This document shows positions 17,785 through 26,095 of a stretch of 38,200 bases of DNA, piece after piece. Made by a program: the position numbers and the translations under genes. A model generated the notes under the pieces. That model ran no database searches. It was not told the DNA's origin and saw nothing but the letters and a program-made list of their open reading frames with translations. The first letter of the stretch is position 1. Every line of letters starts with the position of its first letter. The stretch comes from Lentibacillus kapialis (GTDB lineage: Bacteria > Bacillota > Bacilli > Bacillales > Amphibacillaceae), in contig NZ_BMNQ01000033.1 of the NCBI RefSeq assembly GCF_014646635.1, positions 1-38,200 on the forward strand, in the 5' to 3' direction.

Positions 17785-19238
17785 TGACTTTGAAAATCAT
17801 TATCAGTAAGATGATCTTTTAATTGATGCCGCACTAATTTATTTGATGCGTTTCGAGGCAATTGATTTAAAAAATAAATTTCTTTTGGTACTTTATACTT
17901 GGCAAGATGTTTTTCGGCAAATGTTAGAATATTGTCCGCTGTCAATACAGTCGAATGCTCGACTGCAACAAAAGCTACCGGAATCTGTCCCCATGTACCA
18001 TTAGCCTTACCGATAACTCCGATGTCACGGATCCCTTCCATCGCCGAAAGTGTTTTTTCTATTTCACTCGGGTAAATATTTTCACCGCCGGAGATAATCA
18101 AATCCTTTCGCCGATCCACGATATATAAAAACCCTTCCGCATCTGTATAGCCCAAGTCACCAGTTGCTAGCCATCCGTCTTCCAATGATTTTCTGGTCTC
18201 GTCTGCGTTATTGAAATATCCCTTGGTAACCATCGGTCCTTTAACATATATTTCACCAATTTGGGCTTTTGGAGCATTAATTTTCAATTGGGCCGGAAAT
18301 AACGGTTTGCCGGATGAGCCAATTTTCTCCAGAGCTTTTCCAGGACTGAGGGTTACAATCTGCGACGACGTTTCCGTCATGCCGTATGATTGAAAAACAG
18401 GGATTTGATAGTCCTTTGCCTTCTCAAGCAATGATTCAGGGGCTGGTCCGCCTCCCAGAAGCAAGCATCTGAGCGTTTCGGGATAACGGTCATCACCCAA
18501 CTGACTGATCAGATCCCTGAGCATCATTGTAACAACAGATGCAATGGTGACACCTTTTTTCATCAGTGCCTCATGAAACTGATGTTTATCATACTTCTCA
18601 AGCATAAAAACCGGAATCCCATAAATGACACTCCGTAACAGAATTGATAAACCGCTGACGTGAAACATCGGCAGAGCCGCCAGCCACTTATCATGTTTGC
18701 TGAGACCAAGGTTCAGCATTGAGCCTACAGCGCTCCACCAATGGTTGCCATATGTATGCATAACCCCTTTTGGAAAACCAGTCGTTCCGGAAGTGTAAAT
18801 AATCGTGAATATCTCATTTAGATGTATTTCCGAGCTAAGTTCACTTTGTGTTCCATGGAGATTCCAGACATCAGAAAATGACGCTATCTTTGAGTCAAGC
18901 ATCTTTTCGTTATCCTGCGTAAGTACGAGTTCAACCCCGGCATCGTTCAGTTGATAATTCAATTCTTTTTCTGTGAGGCGGACATTAAGCATAACGCCCA
19001 CAGCTCCAAGATAGCTTAACGCGTGTATGGCGATCACCATATCGATATGATTTGTTGAGAGAATGCCGATTTTAGCCGATTTCCGTACTCCCAAAGTTTG
19101 CAGTTTACGGGCGAATGACTGGCTTTTTTCTTTTAGCTCCAGAAACGTATACGTTGTCCCATTCGTTAATTCAATGGCTGTTTGTTCTGGTGCAAGATCA
19201 GCCTGTTTTGTCAGCCAGTGTGGAATAATTTCAGTCAT
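17781..19238 (-). CDS. menE: o-Succinylbenzoate-CoA ligase
   Basis: Activates o-succinylbenzoate to its CoA thioester in menaquinone synthesis. The 485-residue adenylate-forming enzyme has the P-loop YTSGTTGFPKG (148-158), the YGMTETSSQ motif, the TGDLGY motif and a conserved RRKDLIISGGENIYPSEIE hinge. It is the last men gene on this strand, cut off from menB by a terminator and about 500 bp of repeats. It may therefore need its own promoter, which I could not identify with confidence. Its last codons hold the Fur box of the next gene. MenC, expected next in Bacillus, is absent. Confidence 0.96.
   Translation of the reverse strand: MTEIIPHWLTKQADLAPEQTAIELTNGTTYTFLELKEKSQSFARKLQTLGVRKSAKIGILSTNHIDMVIAIHALSYLGAVGVMLNVRLTEKELNYQLNDAGVELVLTQDNEKMLDSKIASFSDVWNLHGTQSELSSEIHLNEIFTIIYTSGTTGFPKGVMHTYGNHWWSAVGSMLNLGLSKHDKWLAALPMFHVSGLSILLRSVIYGIPVFMLEKYDKHQFHEALMKKGVTIASVVTMMLRDLISQLGDDRYPETLRCLLLGGGPAPESLLEKAKDYQIPVFQSYGMTETSSQIVTLSPGKALEKIGSSGKPLFPAQLKINAPKAQIGEIYVKGPMVTKGYFNNADETRKSLEDGWLATGDLGYTDAEGFLYIVDRRKDLIISGGENIYPSEIEKTLSAMEGIRDIGVIGKANGTWGQIPVAFVAVEHSTVLTADNILTFAEKHLAKYKVPKEIYFLNQLPRNASNKLVRHQLKDHLTDNDFQSH
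17791..17805 (-). promoter_or_regulatory. Fur box
   Basis: TGATAATGATTTTCA matches the Bacillus Fur consensus TGATAATnATTATCA at all but one of the fixed positions. It lies six bases upstream of the -35 box of the siderophore ATPase promoter. It is also the coding sequence for the last menE residues. Confidence 0.8.
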
Positions 19239-19285
19239 ATCAACTACCTGCTTTCGTAATTAAATTCAATGCTAACAGCAAACGC

Positions 19286-19373
19286 TTAGAAAAACTCGGC
19301 ATTCGCCTCGTCTTATAGCGAATGCCGAAGCTTTTCTTATAAGGTCATCCATATTTTATACTTTCTGACGTTA
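19286..19373 (+). repeat. 88-bp hairpin repeat, copy R3
   Basis: Closest to consensus. Inner stem CGGCATTCGC / GCGAATGCCG is perfect, with an 11-base loop, outer arms AGAAAA / TTTTCT and the tail TATACTTTCTGACGTTA. It is followed without a gap by the start of a second copy at 19374. It lies 47 bases upstream of the menE start codon. Confidence 0.92.
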
Positions 19374-19695
19374 TTAGAAAAACTCAGGCCTAGGAGGCTT
19401 GGACAAAAGTAGTTTTGATAAGGAAAAATCCGAACTAGTTAGAGTATATAACCCGCTACGGGAATATACTTCGCGCACCTTAAGGCGGCTGGTGAACCTC
19501 CTCGTGTTGACGCACTGCGGGGTCTCACCGAGGCCTTTCCTCCCGCGGAGTCTACGTATATTTCCTCCGCTTAAGCGGATTATCGTTCGTCTTTAGCATT
19601 GTATATCTTAATTATGTCTAAGACTCCTAGAAGTCTTATAGCGGGGACCGAAGTTTTTTTATAAGGTCATCCATCATTTATACTTTCTGAGGTTA
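19374..19695 (+). repeat. 88-bp hairpin repeat, copy R3b, split by an insertion
   Basis: The left piece TTAGAAAAACTC (19374-19385) and the right piece from GTCTTATAGCG to TATACTTTCTGAGGTTA (19633-19695) are the two ends of one repeat copy in the same orientation as R3. About 12 consensus bases (left stem arm) are missing. The gap is filled by the 243-bp element at 19389-19631. The surviving right arm is degenerate (GCGGGGACCG). Confidence 0.8.
19389..19631. mobile_element. MITE-like 243-bp element nested in a repeat copy
   Basis: Ends are imperfect inverted repeats: CCTAGGAGGCTTGGACA (19389-19405) against the complement of TGTCTAAGACTCCTAGA (19615-19631), 14 of 17 matching. Inside are a hairpin AGTATAT..CCCG/CGGG..ATATACT (about 19443-19470), a GCGGG/CCCGC pairing (19517-19546) and a perfect palindrome TCCGCTTAAGCGGA (19566-19579). 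The middle is richer in GC than its flanks. No transposase is encoded. A 65-codon open frame starting TTG at 19399 has no RBS. I recall similar sequence as a dispersed repeat in other Bacillaceae, but could not check. No target duplication is evident. Confidence 0.65.
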
Positions 19696-19700
19696 TAAAT

Positions 19701-19735
19701 CGAAAACCTTTGCTGTACAACAGCAAAGGTTTTCG
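19701..19735 (-). terminator. menB terminator
   Basis: Perfect 15-bp stem CGAAAACCTTTGCTG / CAGCAAAGGTTTTCG with a 5-base loop, 12 bases after the menB stop. It would separate menB from menE transcription. Confidence 0.85.
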
Positions 19736-19746
19736 AAGTTTAACTA

Positions 19747-20565
19747 TTACGGAAAACGCGGGAACTGTTTGAAATCCGGCTTCCGTTTCTCTTTAAATGC
19801 GTCACGGCCTTCTTTTGCTTCATCAGTTGTATAATATAGTAATGTTGCGTCACCGCCCATTTGCTGAAGGCCGGCAAGTCCGTCTGTATCCGCATTGAAC
19901 GATGCTTTCAGGAAACGAAGAGCAGTAGGCGATTTCTCAAGCATTTCCTCACACCATTGCAATGTTTCATCCTCTAGTTTATCAAGCGGCACAACCGTAT
20001 TTACCAATCCCATTTCATATGCTTCATCAGCAGTGTACTGTCGGCACAAATACCAGATTTCCCGTGCACGTTTATGACCGACCATGCGTGCAAGCATGCC
20101 GGCGCCATACCCTGCATCAAAGCTTCCCACTTTCGGACCGGTCTGTCCGAAAATGGCATTATCAGCAGCAATCGTCAGATCACAAACAACATGCAGAACA
20201 TGACCGCCACCGATTGCATAACCTGAAACCATGGCTACGACGGGCTTCGGAATCGTACGCATCAGACGCTGCAAATCCAAAACATTTAAGCGTGGTACTT
20301 GATCATCACCAACATATCCGCCATGTCCTCTTACAGATTGATCACCTCCGGAACAAAACGCCTTATCACCTGCGCCGGCCAAAATGATAACACCGATCGA
20401 GGAATCATCACGTGCATCCGCGAATGCGTCAATCATTTCGTTGACAGTAAGCGGCGTGAACGCATTACGTTTTTCCGGACGGTTCATAGTCACCTTGGCG
20501 ATGCCATTTGATTTTTCGTAAATGATTTCCTGGTACTTTTTTGCTTCTTCCCATTGTACAGTCAT
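19747..20565 (-). CDS. menB: 1,4-Dihydroxy-2-naphthoyl-CoA synthase
   Basis: Crotonase-fold enzyme that closes the naphthoquinone ring from OSB-CoA. The 272 residues match the usual Bacillus length. Visible are [16 protein letters not shown] with the mobile active-site loop, the oxyanion-hole segment [20 protein letters not shown], and [13 protein letters not shown] with the conserved aspartate and tyrosine. The RBS is AAAGGAGG before the ATG. It follows menH by 36 bases in the menF-D-H-B run and is closed by a strong hairpin instead of running on into menE. Confidence 0.97.
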   Translation of the reverse strand: MTVQWEEAKKYQEIIYEKSNGIAKVTMNRPEKRNAFTPLTVNEMIDAFADARDDSSIGVIILAGAGDKAFCSGGDQSVRGHGGYVGDDQVPRLNVLDLQRLMRTIPKPVVAMVSGYAIGGGHVLHVVCDLTIAADNAIFGQTGPKVGSFDAGYGAGMLARMVGHKRAREIWYLCRQYTADEAYEMGLVNTVVPLDKLEDETLQWCEEMLEKSPTALRFLKASFNADTDGLAGLQQMGGDATLLYYTTDEAKEGRDAFKEKRKPDFKQFPRFP

Positions 20566-20601
20566 TATACTCCTCCTTTAATTCATGGCCAAATACTATG
20601 T

Positions 20602-21402
20602 TTAGACAGATTTCAAGAATCCAGTTACTATTTTACCAAAAATCGACGGCCGTTCCACGTGAATTGCATGCCCGGCATGTTGAACGGTTGTGTGCTCGGC
20701 TGATGGAATAAGTCTTTCCATCATTTGATTGATTTCAATGAATTTTTTATCATACTCCCCGGACAGAAGTAAAACCGGTGATGGTATACAAGGAAGCTCT
20801 TTTTGCCAGGGAGACTGTGCTCCTGCCCCCATAAAACGTAGAGACTCCGAAAGTCCGCCCGGTGAATGTGACAGTCGCTCATGACGGATTTCTTCCCTTA
20901 TTGATTCAGGCAAATGCCTCTGCGACTCAAAAAGCGGGAGCTTCTCCCAATAATCAACAAATGCTTTAATGCCATCGGATTCAATCCACTCAGCCAATTT
21001 CACATCCTGCTGATGCCGCTTCTTCCGCATTTTTTCATCATCGATTCCCGGCGAGGCGCTTTCCAATGTCAGGGACTTTATCCGTTCAGGGTAATACATT
21101 GAGAATGACAATGCCGTCCGCCCCCCCATCGAATATCCTATAAGGTGTACTTTTTCCAAATACAGCTCATCCAGCAGTGCTGCTAAATCCCTGCAGAAAT
21201 TCTCCATGCTTTTGGCTTGGCCCGGTCTTGTTTTGCCATGACCAGGCAAATCAATTGTGAGTGTCTGAAAATCTGGCATCCACTCCACGACAATTTTTTC
21301 CCATGTTGCACCAGTTCCAGTGAAACCGTGCAATAGCACAACCGGCTCCCCTTCACCATTGAGTTCATACCAGTACTGTATACCATTCACTGCCAAAAAC
21401 AC
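20602..21402 (-). CDS. menH: SHCHC synthase, alpha/beta hydrolase
   Basis: Removes pyruvate from SEPHCHC to give SHCHC. The frame extends to 21489, overlapping menD, but the best start is GTG at 21402 (MFLAVNGIQYWYELNGEGEP), with AAAGGA eight bases upstream. This gives 266 residues, the normal MenH size. The fold markers are HGFTG for the oxyanion hole, the nucleophile elbow GYSMGG, and the catalytic histidine in HAGHAIHVE. It sits between menD and menB, as in B. subtilis. Confidence 0.9.
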   Translation of the reverse strand: MFLAVNGIQYWYELNGEGEPVVLLHGFTGTGATWEKIVVEWMPDFQTLTIDLPGHGKTRPGQAKSMENFCRDLAALLDELYLEKVHLIGYSMGGRTALSFSMYYPERIKSLTLESASPGIDDEKMRKKRHQQDVKLAEWIESDGIKAFVDYWEKLPLFESQRHLPESIREEIRHERLSHSPGGLSESLRFMGAGAQSPWQKELPCIPSPVLLLSGEYDKKFIEINQMMERLIPSAEHTTVQHAGHAIHVERPSIFGKIVTGFLKSV

Positions 21403-21442
21403 ATCATCATTCCTTTTTTTAATTTGCGAAAACTTATCTCTG

Positions 21443-23182
21443 TTACATGAAGGACAAGAGTGAATCTTCAATTTGACGCCATTTTTCACGATGCCATTTT
21501 AAATTAATTGATCGGTCTGTTTTTACCTCTATGACAGACAAACCGTTATAATGGTAACTTTTCTCCAAGGCTTGCTGCAATTCGGCTTCATTCGCAGGCT
21601 GTTGATAGGTACCGCCGTACATGCTAACTGCCTGCTCAAATTCAAGGTCAAGCGGTGTACCGAATAGCGCTTCAAAATGCGTTTCGTGGTTAACTTGCGG
21701 CAAAAATGAAAAGATACCTCCACCATTGTTGTTTACAACCAATATCGTGATATTCAGACCATAATATTTAGCAGCCAAAAGACCGTTCATATCATGGAAA
21801 AAGGATAAATCACCCAGCAATAATGTAACAGGGGCGCCAGTGGAAGCAGCTCCCATTCCACTTGAAACCATACCATCGATTCCATTGGCTCCCCGGTTTG
21901 ACAGGATCTCAAGTGACTTAGAGGAAGTCACAAAAAATGTATCCAAATCTCTTACGGCCATACTGTTGCCGACATAGATGATGCTGTCATCGGGGGTCAT
22001 CTCCAACAGACAGCGGACAGTTCCCCCTTCTGTGACGACATACGTATCATCAGTATTCATTAAATAATCTTTAGCAATCCGATTCATTTCCTGCCAAGTG
22101 TGCAGCCAGTCCATATCGAATGGGTCCCCATTCGTTATCTGCGCCATATCTTTGCACAGTAATGTCGCATCCGCGTAAATCATTTCAGTTTTATTACCCG
22201 CGGGTTCACGGTATCCGGCTGTGTTTTCCACGACAAATTGAGGGATGCTGCCATTCTCTTTAACATAAAAAAGATATGGTTTGGAAACGGGCATCGCTCC
22301 AAATCGAATGATAAAATCCGGCTTCAACTGTCCCCTAATGGATTCATTTCTTAAAATTGCATCATAGCTTTCAATAATTAAATCCTTATGATGCTTACCT
22401 GCTCTCACCTGTGATAATGGGTCGGCAAGAATCGGTATCTGCCATTCTGCCGCAAGTTCGGTTACCGCAGCGGCAAATGTCGGATCCGGTTGTGGACCAC
22501 AAACAATCAGCCCCTTTTGAAATGACTGCAGTTTGTTGCAGAGCTCTTCAATCTGTTCCTCATCAAGCCTCCGTGTCCCTTCACTTCTAGCATAGAATGG
22601 CCCCTTGTTCCTATCTCCCCATAAATTACCCAAAGAAAAATCAGGGATCAGCGGTTCGCGGAAAGGGAAATTCAAATGAACCGGCCCGGGATTGCCTTCA
22701 TTTGCAGTATTAACCGCTCTGGATGCTTTACTGCGTACATAAGCCAGCATTTTTTCGTCTGCTTCAGGCAATGCCATCTCATGAAACCATTTGGCATAAT
22801 CAGCGTACAGTTTAATTTGGTCGATCGCTTGAGGCGCCCCGGTATCGCGTAATTCATGGGGACGGTCAGCAGTCAGTACAACCAGTGGCACACGGCTGTA
22901 ATATGCCTCGACGATTGCCGGAAAGTAATTGGCTGCCGCTGTTCCGGATGAACATACAATAGCGACAGCACGCTGTTTCTTCTTTGCCATACCTAACGCA
23001 AAAAAAGCTGCTGAACGCTCATCAATAATAACCCAATGGTCCAAATTGGGATGCTCAGCTATCGTCATCGAAAGCGGCGTTGAACGTGAGCCAGGGGAAA
23101 TGATGACATCAGTCAGCCCGCTCTGGGAAAGTTCGTCTACGAAATTCGCCGTGAAGCGTGTCAGTTCTTCTGTATGATCCAT
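21443..23182 (-). CDS. menD: SEPHCHC synthase
   Basis: Thiamine diphosphate enzyme joining 2-oxoglutarate and isochorismate. Its 579 residues match B. subtilis MenD. The N-terminal PYR domain starts DVIISPGSRSTPL, and the C-terminal ThDP/Mg site is GDLSFFHDMNGLL...NNNGGG. The RBS TAGGAGGGTG overlaps the menF stop, leaving only four bases between the genes, so translation is probably coupled. No domain is missing. Confidence 0.97.
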   Translation of the reverse strand: MDHTEELTRFTANFVDELSQSGLTDVIISPGSRSTPLSMTIAEHPNLDHWVIIDERSAAFFALGMAKKKQRAVAIVCSSGTAAANYFPAIVEAYYSRVPLVVLTADRPHELRDTGAPQAIDQIKLYADYAKWFHEMALPEADEKMLAYVRSKASRAVNTANEGNPGPVHLNFPFREPLIPDFSLGNLWGDRNKGPFYARSEGTRRLDEEQIEELCNKLQSFQKGLIVCGPQPDPTFAAAVTELAAEWQIPILADPLSQVRAGKHHKDLIIESYDAILRNESIRGQLKPDFIIRFGAMPVSKPYLFYVKENGSIPQFVVENTAGYREPAGNKTEMIYADATLLCKDMAQITNGDPFDMDWLHTWQEMNRIAKDYLMNTDDTYVVTEGGTVRCLLEMTPDDSIIYVGNSMAVRDLDTFFVTSSKSLEILSNRGANGIDGMVSSGMGAASTGAPVTLLLGDLSFFHDMNGLLAAKYYGLNITILVVNNNGGGIFSFLPQVNHETHFEALFGTPLDLEFEQAVSMYGGTYQQPANEAELQQALEKSYHYNGLSVIEVKTDRSINLKWHREKWRQIEDSLLSFM

Positions 23183-23186
23183 TGCT

Positions 23187-24572
23187 TCACCCTCCTAATA
23201 CAGACAACATCGGCATAAATTTAATATTTGTTTCATCGTATTCTTCTTCCGGATCTGAATCCCTTACGATACCACAGCCGGCAAACAATGAGACTTGATC
23301 ACCCTGGACCAGGCCCGATCGGATGCCTACCGCAAATTCGCCGTTGAAATTACTGTCAAGCCAGCCGACCGGAGCACCATACCAGCCACGATCCAGACGC
23401 TCATGATTGCGTATGAAAGCAAGTGACTTTTCCCTTGGAACACCGCCAAGAGCTGGTGTCGGATGCAGTTTGCCAATAATGTCAAAAATACTGTGCCATT
23501 TCCTCAGCGTTGCTGTAACAGGCGTGTACAAATGTTGGAGATTTTTTAACGGATAGATAACAGGCTTTTCCGGAACGTCTACGTTAAAGCAGTAATGATC
23601 CATTGACTGCCTGATCATTTTCACAACGAAGTCATGTTCACTTCGGTTTTTTTCGTCATGCAATAACGAATTTGCAATTCTGGCGTCTTCTTTCTGCGTT
23701 TTCCCGCGCGGAGCGGTCCCTGCAAGACAAGTGGACAAAACTTTATCCTTATCCTGCTTGACCAGCCGCTCAGGGGAAGCTCCGAGAAAGCAATCCTCGC
23801 CTCGTTCAAATGCAAACACATAACTGTTGGTCTGGGTTTCAATCAACCCACGCAAAATCGGTGTTATGTGTGCCTCGTCTGACAGTTTCACCTGAAGTTC
23901 CCGTGCCAGGACAATTTTATCTGCGTGATGTTGCTTTATATAATCAGCAGCACATTTGACGGTCTGTTTCCATTCACTAGGAGCAACGTCCTCGGTTGAT
24001 TTGATACTGAGCGCCCTAGGGAGACTAACTGAACTGTCAAGCAGCGTTCTTTCCATCCGTTTCATCCGTTCGGCAAGCTGTCCCGGATGATCATCTTCTC
24101 TTACCCGAATATTAATGGTTAGATAACAACTATCGTCGTTCTTTGTTAGAATAAATTCAGGAATTATAAACGAAAGATGGCTGAAGTTTTTCCATCGTTC
24201 TGATTTATGTTCCGCACGATCAAATGACATCCCGCCAAGTGTCAGTAGTCCAGTGCCAGAAGTCTTATAAGGATTGTGGATAATTGCCTCAGCAAGCAGA
24301 TTTTGCCAATTTTCTTCCATTTGTTCAATCGTCTTGGCCCCATCCGCCAAATCACATGCACTGCCTGCGCCGACAATATAGAACGTCTCAGCTGTTGCTG
24401 ACCAAAAGCTTCGATTCATCGCTAGTTGTTCTGCCGCTTCAAAGAATCGCAGCGGATTTATATCATGTATTTTTTTCGTCATACTCAACAAGGGTGATGA
24501 CTGATTGTTTTTTGCTTCATTTATAGCTCGGTCAAGCATTGATTTAAGGGATGTTTCTTTTACATCTATCAT
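23187..24572 (-). CDS. menF: Isochorismate synthase
   Basis: Converts chorismate to isochorismate, the first committed menaquinone step. The open frame reaches 24614, but the ATG at 24572 (MIDVKETSLKSML) has an excellent RBS, CGGAGGT, eight bases upstream, giving 461 residues. The chorismate-binding domain shows LARELQVKLS, PERLVK, CLAGTAPRG, KLHPTPALGGVP, AVGIRSGLV and the end motif LFAGCGIVRDSDPEEEYDET. It heads the minus-strand men operon, divergent from menA. Confidence 0.96.
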   Translation of the reverse strand: MIDVKETSLKSMLDRAINEAKNNQSSPLLSMTKKIHDINPLRFFEAAEQLAMNRSFWSATAETFYIVGAGSACDLADGAKTIEQMEENWQNLLAEAIIHNPYKTSGTGLLTLGGMSFDRAEHKSERWKNFSHLSFIIPEFILTKNDDSCYLTINIRVREDDHPGQLAERMKRMERTLLDSSVSLPRALSIKSTEDVAPSEWKQTVKCAADYIKQHHADKIVLARELQVKLSDEAHITPILRGLIETQTNSYVFAFERGEDCFLGASPERLVKQDKDKVLSTCLAGTAPRGKTQKEDARIANSLLHDEKNRSEHDFVVKMIRQSMDHYCFNVDVPEKPVIYPLKNLQHLYTPVTATLRKWHSIFDIIGKLHPTPALGGVPREKSLAFIRNHERLDRGWYGAPVGWLDSNFNGEFAVGIRSGLVQGDQVSLFAGCGIVRDSDPEEEYDETNIKFMPMLSVLGG

Positions 24573-24618
24573 CTGTTTTAACCTCCGTACCATTATGCCC
24601 TTACAAAGTATCACATCT

Positions 24619-24647
24619 ATTTTATTCTTTTTTTACTGGTTCCTCAA
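24619..24647 (-). promoter_or_regulatory. Candidate menF promoter
   Basis: Minus strand: -35 TTGAGG (24642-24647), 17-base spacer, -10 TAAAAT (24619-24624), about 45 bases before the menF ATG. Confidence 0.5.
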
Positions 24648-24688
24648 GAAAATCTATTTAATCGTCTTCACTTGCAGATTTTTCCCGA

Positions 24689-24717
24689 TTGACACCCCTT
24701 AATCAATTGCCTAAACT
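24689..24717 (+). promoter_or_regulatory. menA promoter
   Basis: -35 TTGACA (24689-24694), 17-base spacer, -10 TAAACT (24712-24717). The start would fall near 24724, which excludes translation from the open-frame beginning at 24689 and supports the TTG start at 24749. Confidence 0.75.
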
Positions 24718-24748
24718 TATAGTGACACGTATAAAGGAGAGGGGAATT

Positions 24749-25678
24749 TTGAGTACCACAACATCCATAAAAGAAGAACTTAATGAAAGAGGCGGTCTCC
24801 AGATCTGGTGGCGGCTTTTGCGGCCGCATACGCTGACTGCCTCCTTTATTCCGGTATTTGTAGGAACAATGTTTGCGCTCACCAGTCATGAAATAAATCT
24901 ATTATTATTTTTTGCAATGCTATTGGCCTCCATCCTAATCCAATCGGCGACAAATATGTTCAACGAATATTACGATTTCATACGAGGACTGGACAATGAG
25001 CAATCAGTTGGTATTGGCGGAACCATTGTCCGTGACGGCATTGCCCCTAAAAAAGTGCTGGGATTGGCGTTATCATTTTTCGGAATTGCTATCATGCTCG
25101 GAGTGTACATCTGCTTGGAATCAAGCTGGTGGATTGCTGTCATTGGTTTATTCTGCATGCTTTTCGGTTATTTGTATACGGGAGGACCTTTTCCGATTGC
25201 TTACACACCATTTGGAGAATTGTTTTCCGGTTTCCTTATGGGAACAGTAATTATTGGCATCAGTTACTATATCCAAACACAAGTCATAACAACGTCTGTC
25301 ATTTTGATGTCTATCCCGGTTGCCATTTTTATTGGTGCTATCATGCTGTCCAATAATATTCGTGATCTGGATGGCGATAAAGCAAACGGACGAAAAACGA
25401 TAGCCATCCTGCTTGGCAGACAAAATGCTGTACGCTTCCTGGCAACAATGTTTATTATTGCCTATTTACTGACAGCAGCATACATTTTTACAGGCGTTCT
25501 ACCAATATGGTCTGTACTAGCATTTTTAAGTATTATAAAGGCCACTGACGTCATCAGGAAATTCCAGGGTAAAACGAAACCATTGGAGATGATGCCGGCA
25601 ATGGCTGCAACAGGCAAAACCAATACATTGTATGGCTTGCTGCTGGGCGTTTCACTCTTAATCAGCAATTTTATCTAA
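24749..25678 (+). CDS. menA: 1,4-Dihydroxy-2-naphthoate polyprenyltransferase
   Basis: UbiA-family membrane enzyme attaching the isoprenoid tail to DHNA, giving demethylmenaquinone. I chose TTG at 24749 (MSTTTSIKEEL) because GGAGAGG is well spaced before it and the promoter lies further upstream. The product is 309 residues, like B. subtilis MenA. Two diphosphate/Mg motifs are seen, NMFNEYYDFIRGLD and NNIRDLDGDKANGRKT, with eight to nine hydrophobic segments. It heads an operon with menI and yteA and diverges from menF. Confidence 0.94.
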   Translation: MSTTTSIKEELNERGGLQIWWRLLRPHTLTASFIPVFVGTMFALTSHEINLLLFFAMLLASILIQSATNMFNEYYDFIRGLDNEQSVGIGGTIVRDGIAPKKVLGLALSFFGIAIMLGVYICLESSWWIAVIGLFCMLFGYLYTGGPFPIAYTPFGELFSGFLMGTVIIGISYYIQTQVITTSVILMSIPVAIFIGAIMLSNNIRDLDGDKANGRKTIAILLGRQNAVRFLATMFIIAYLLTAAYIFTGVLPIWSVLAFLSIIKATDVIRKFQGKTKPLEMMPAMAATGKTNTLYGLLLGVSLLISNFI

Positions 25679-25697
25679 TTCAAGGAGATGACAATGA

Positions 25698-26090
25698 TTG
25701 GACTTCGAGAACACATTAATGGAAACCCTTGGGATTGAAATCGTAACACTTGAAAAAGACCACGTAGTCATGAACATGCCAGTTGATCACCGGACACATC
25801 AGCCTGCCGGATTCTTGCATGGCGGCGCTAATGTCGCCTTGGCAGAATCAGTTGCCAGCATGGGCGCATTATTGAACATCGATCAGGAAGAGTTCATTCC
25901 ATTTGGCATGGAAATTAACGCCAATCATATCAAAAGCAAACGCAGCGGTATTGTAACGGCCACGGCAGAACCTGTCCACAAGGGCACGACGACAATGGTA
26001 TGGAATATCAGGATAACCGATGAACAGAATGACCTGATAGGTATATCACGCTGTACAATTGGTATCGTTCCTAGGAAAAGAAAGGAGTAA
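25698..26090 (+). CDS. menI: DHNA-CoA thioesterase MenI (YuxO-like, hotdog fold)
   Basis: Hydrolyses DHNA-CoA to DHNA, the step between MenB and MenA. The 130-residue hotdog thioesterase has the core DHRTHQPAGFLHGGANVALA with the catalytic glutamate just after (AES), and NANHIKSKRSG. It closely resembles B. subtilis YuxO, shown to act in menaquinone synthesis. The start chosen is TTG at 25698, ten bases after AAGGAG; an out-of-frame ATG at 25694 would give only a 14-residue peptide, and an internal ATG follows seven codons later. It lies 19 bases after menA, a fitting operon partner. Confidence 0.88.
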   Translation: MDFENTLMETLGIEIVTLEKDHVVMNMPVDHRTHQPAGFLHGGANVALAESVASMGALLNIDQEEFIPFGMEINANHIKSKRSGIVTATAEPVHKGTTTMVWNIRITDEQNDLIGISRCTIGIVPRKRKE

Positions 26091-26095
26091 ATCCA

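Noticed and set aside
19399-19596. 65-codon open frame inside the nested element (TTG start, begins MDKSSFDKEK)
   Set aside because: It has no RBS, lies over strong inverted repeats, and its composition follows the element's structure rather than codon use. It is likely non-coding despite being open.
19286-19695. Repeats as a CRISPR array
   Set aside because: Units are 88 bases with no spacers, are dispersed and occur in both orientations, and no cas genes are present.
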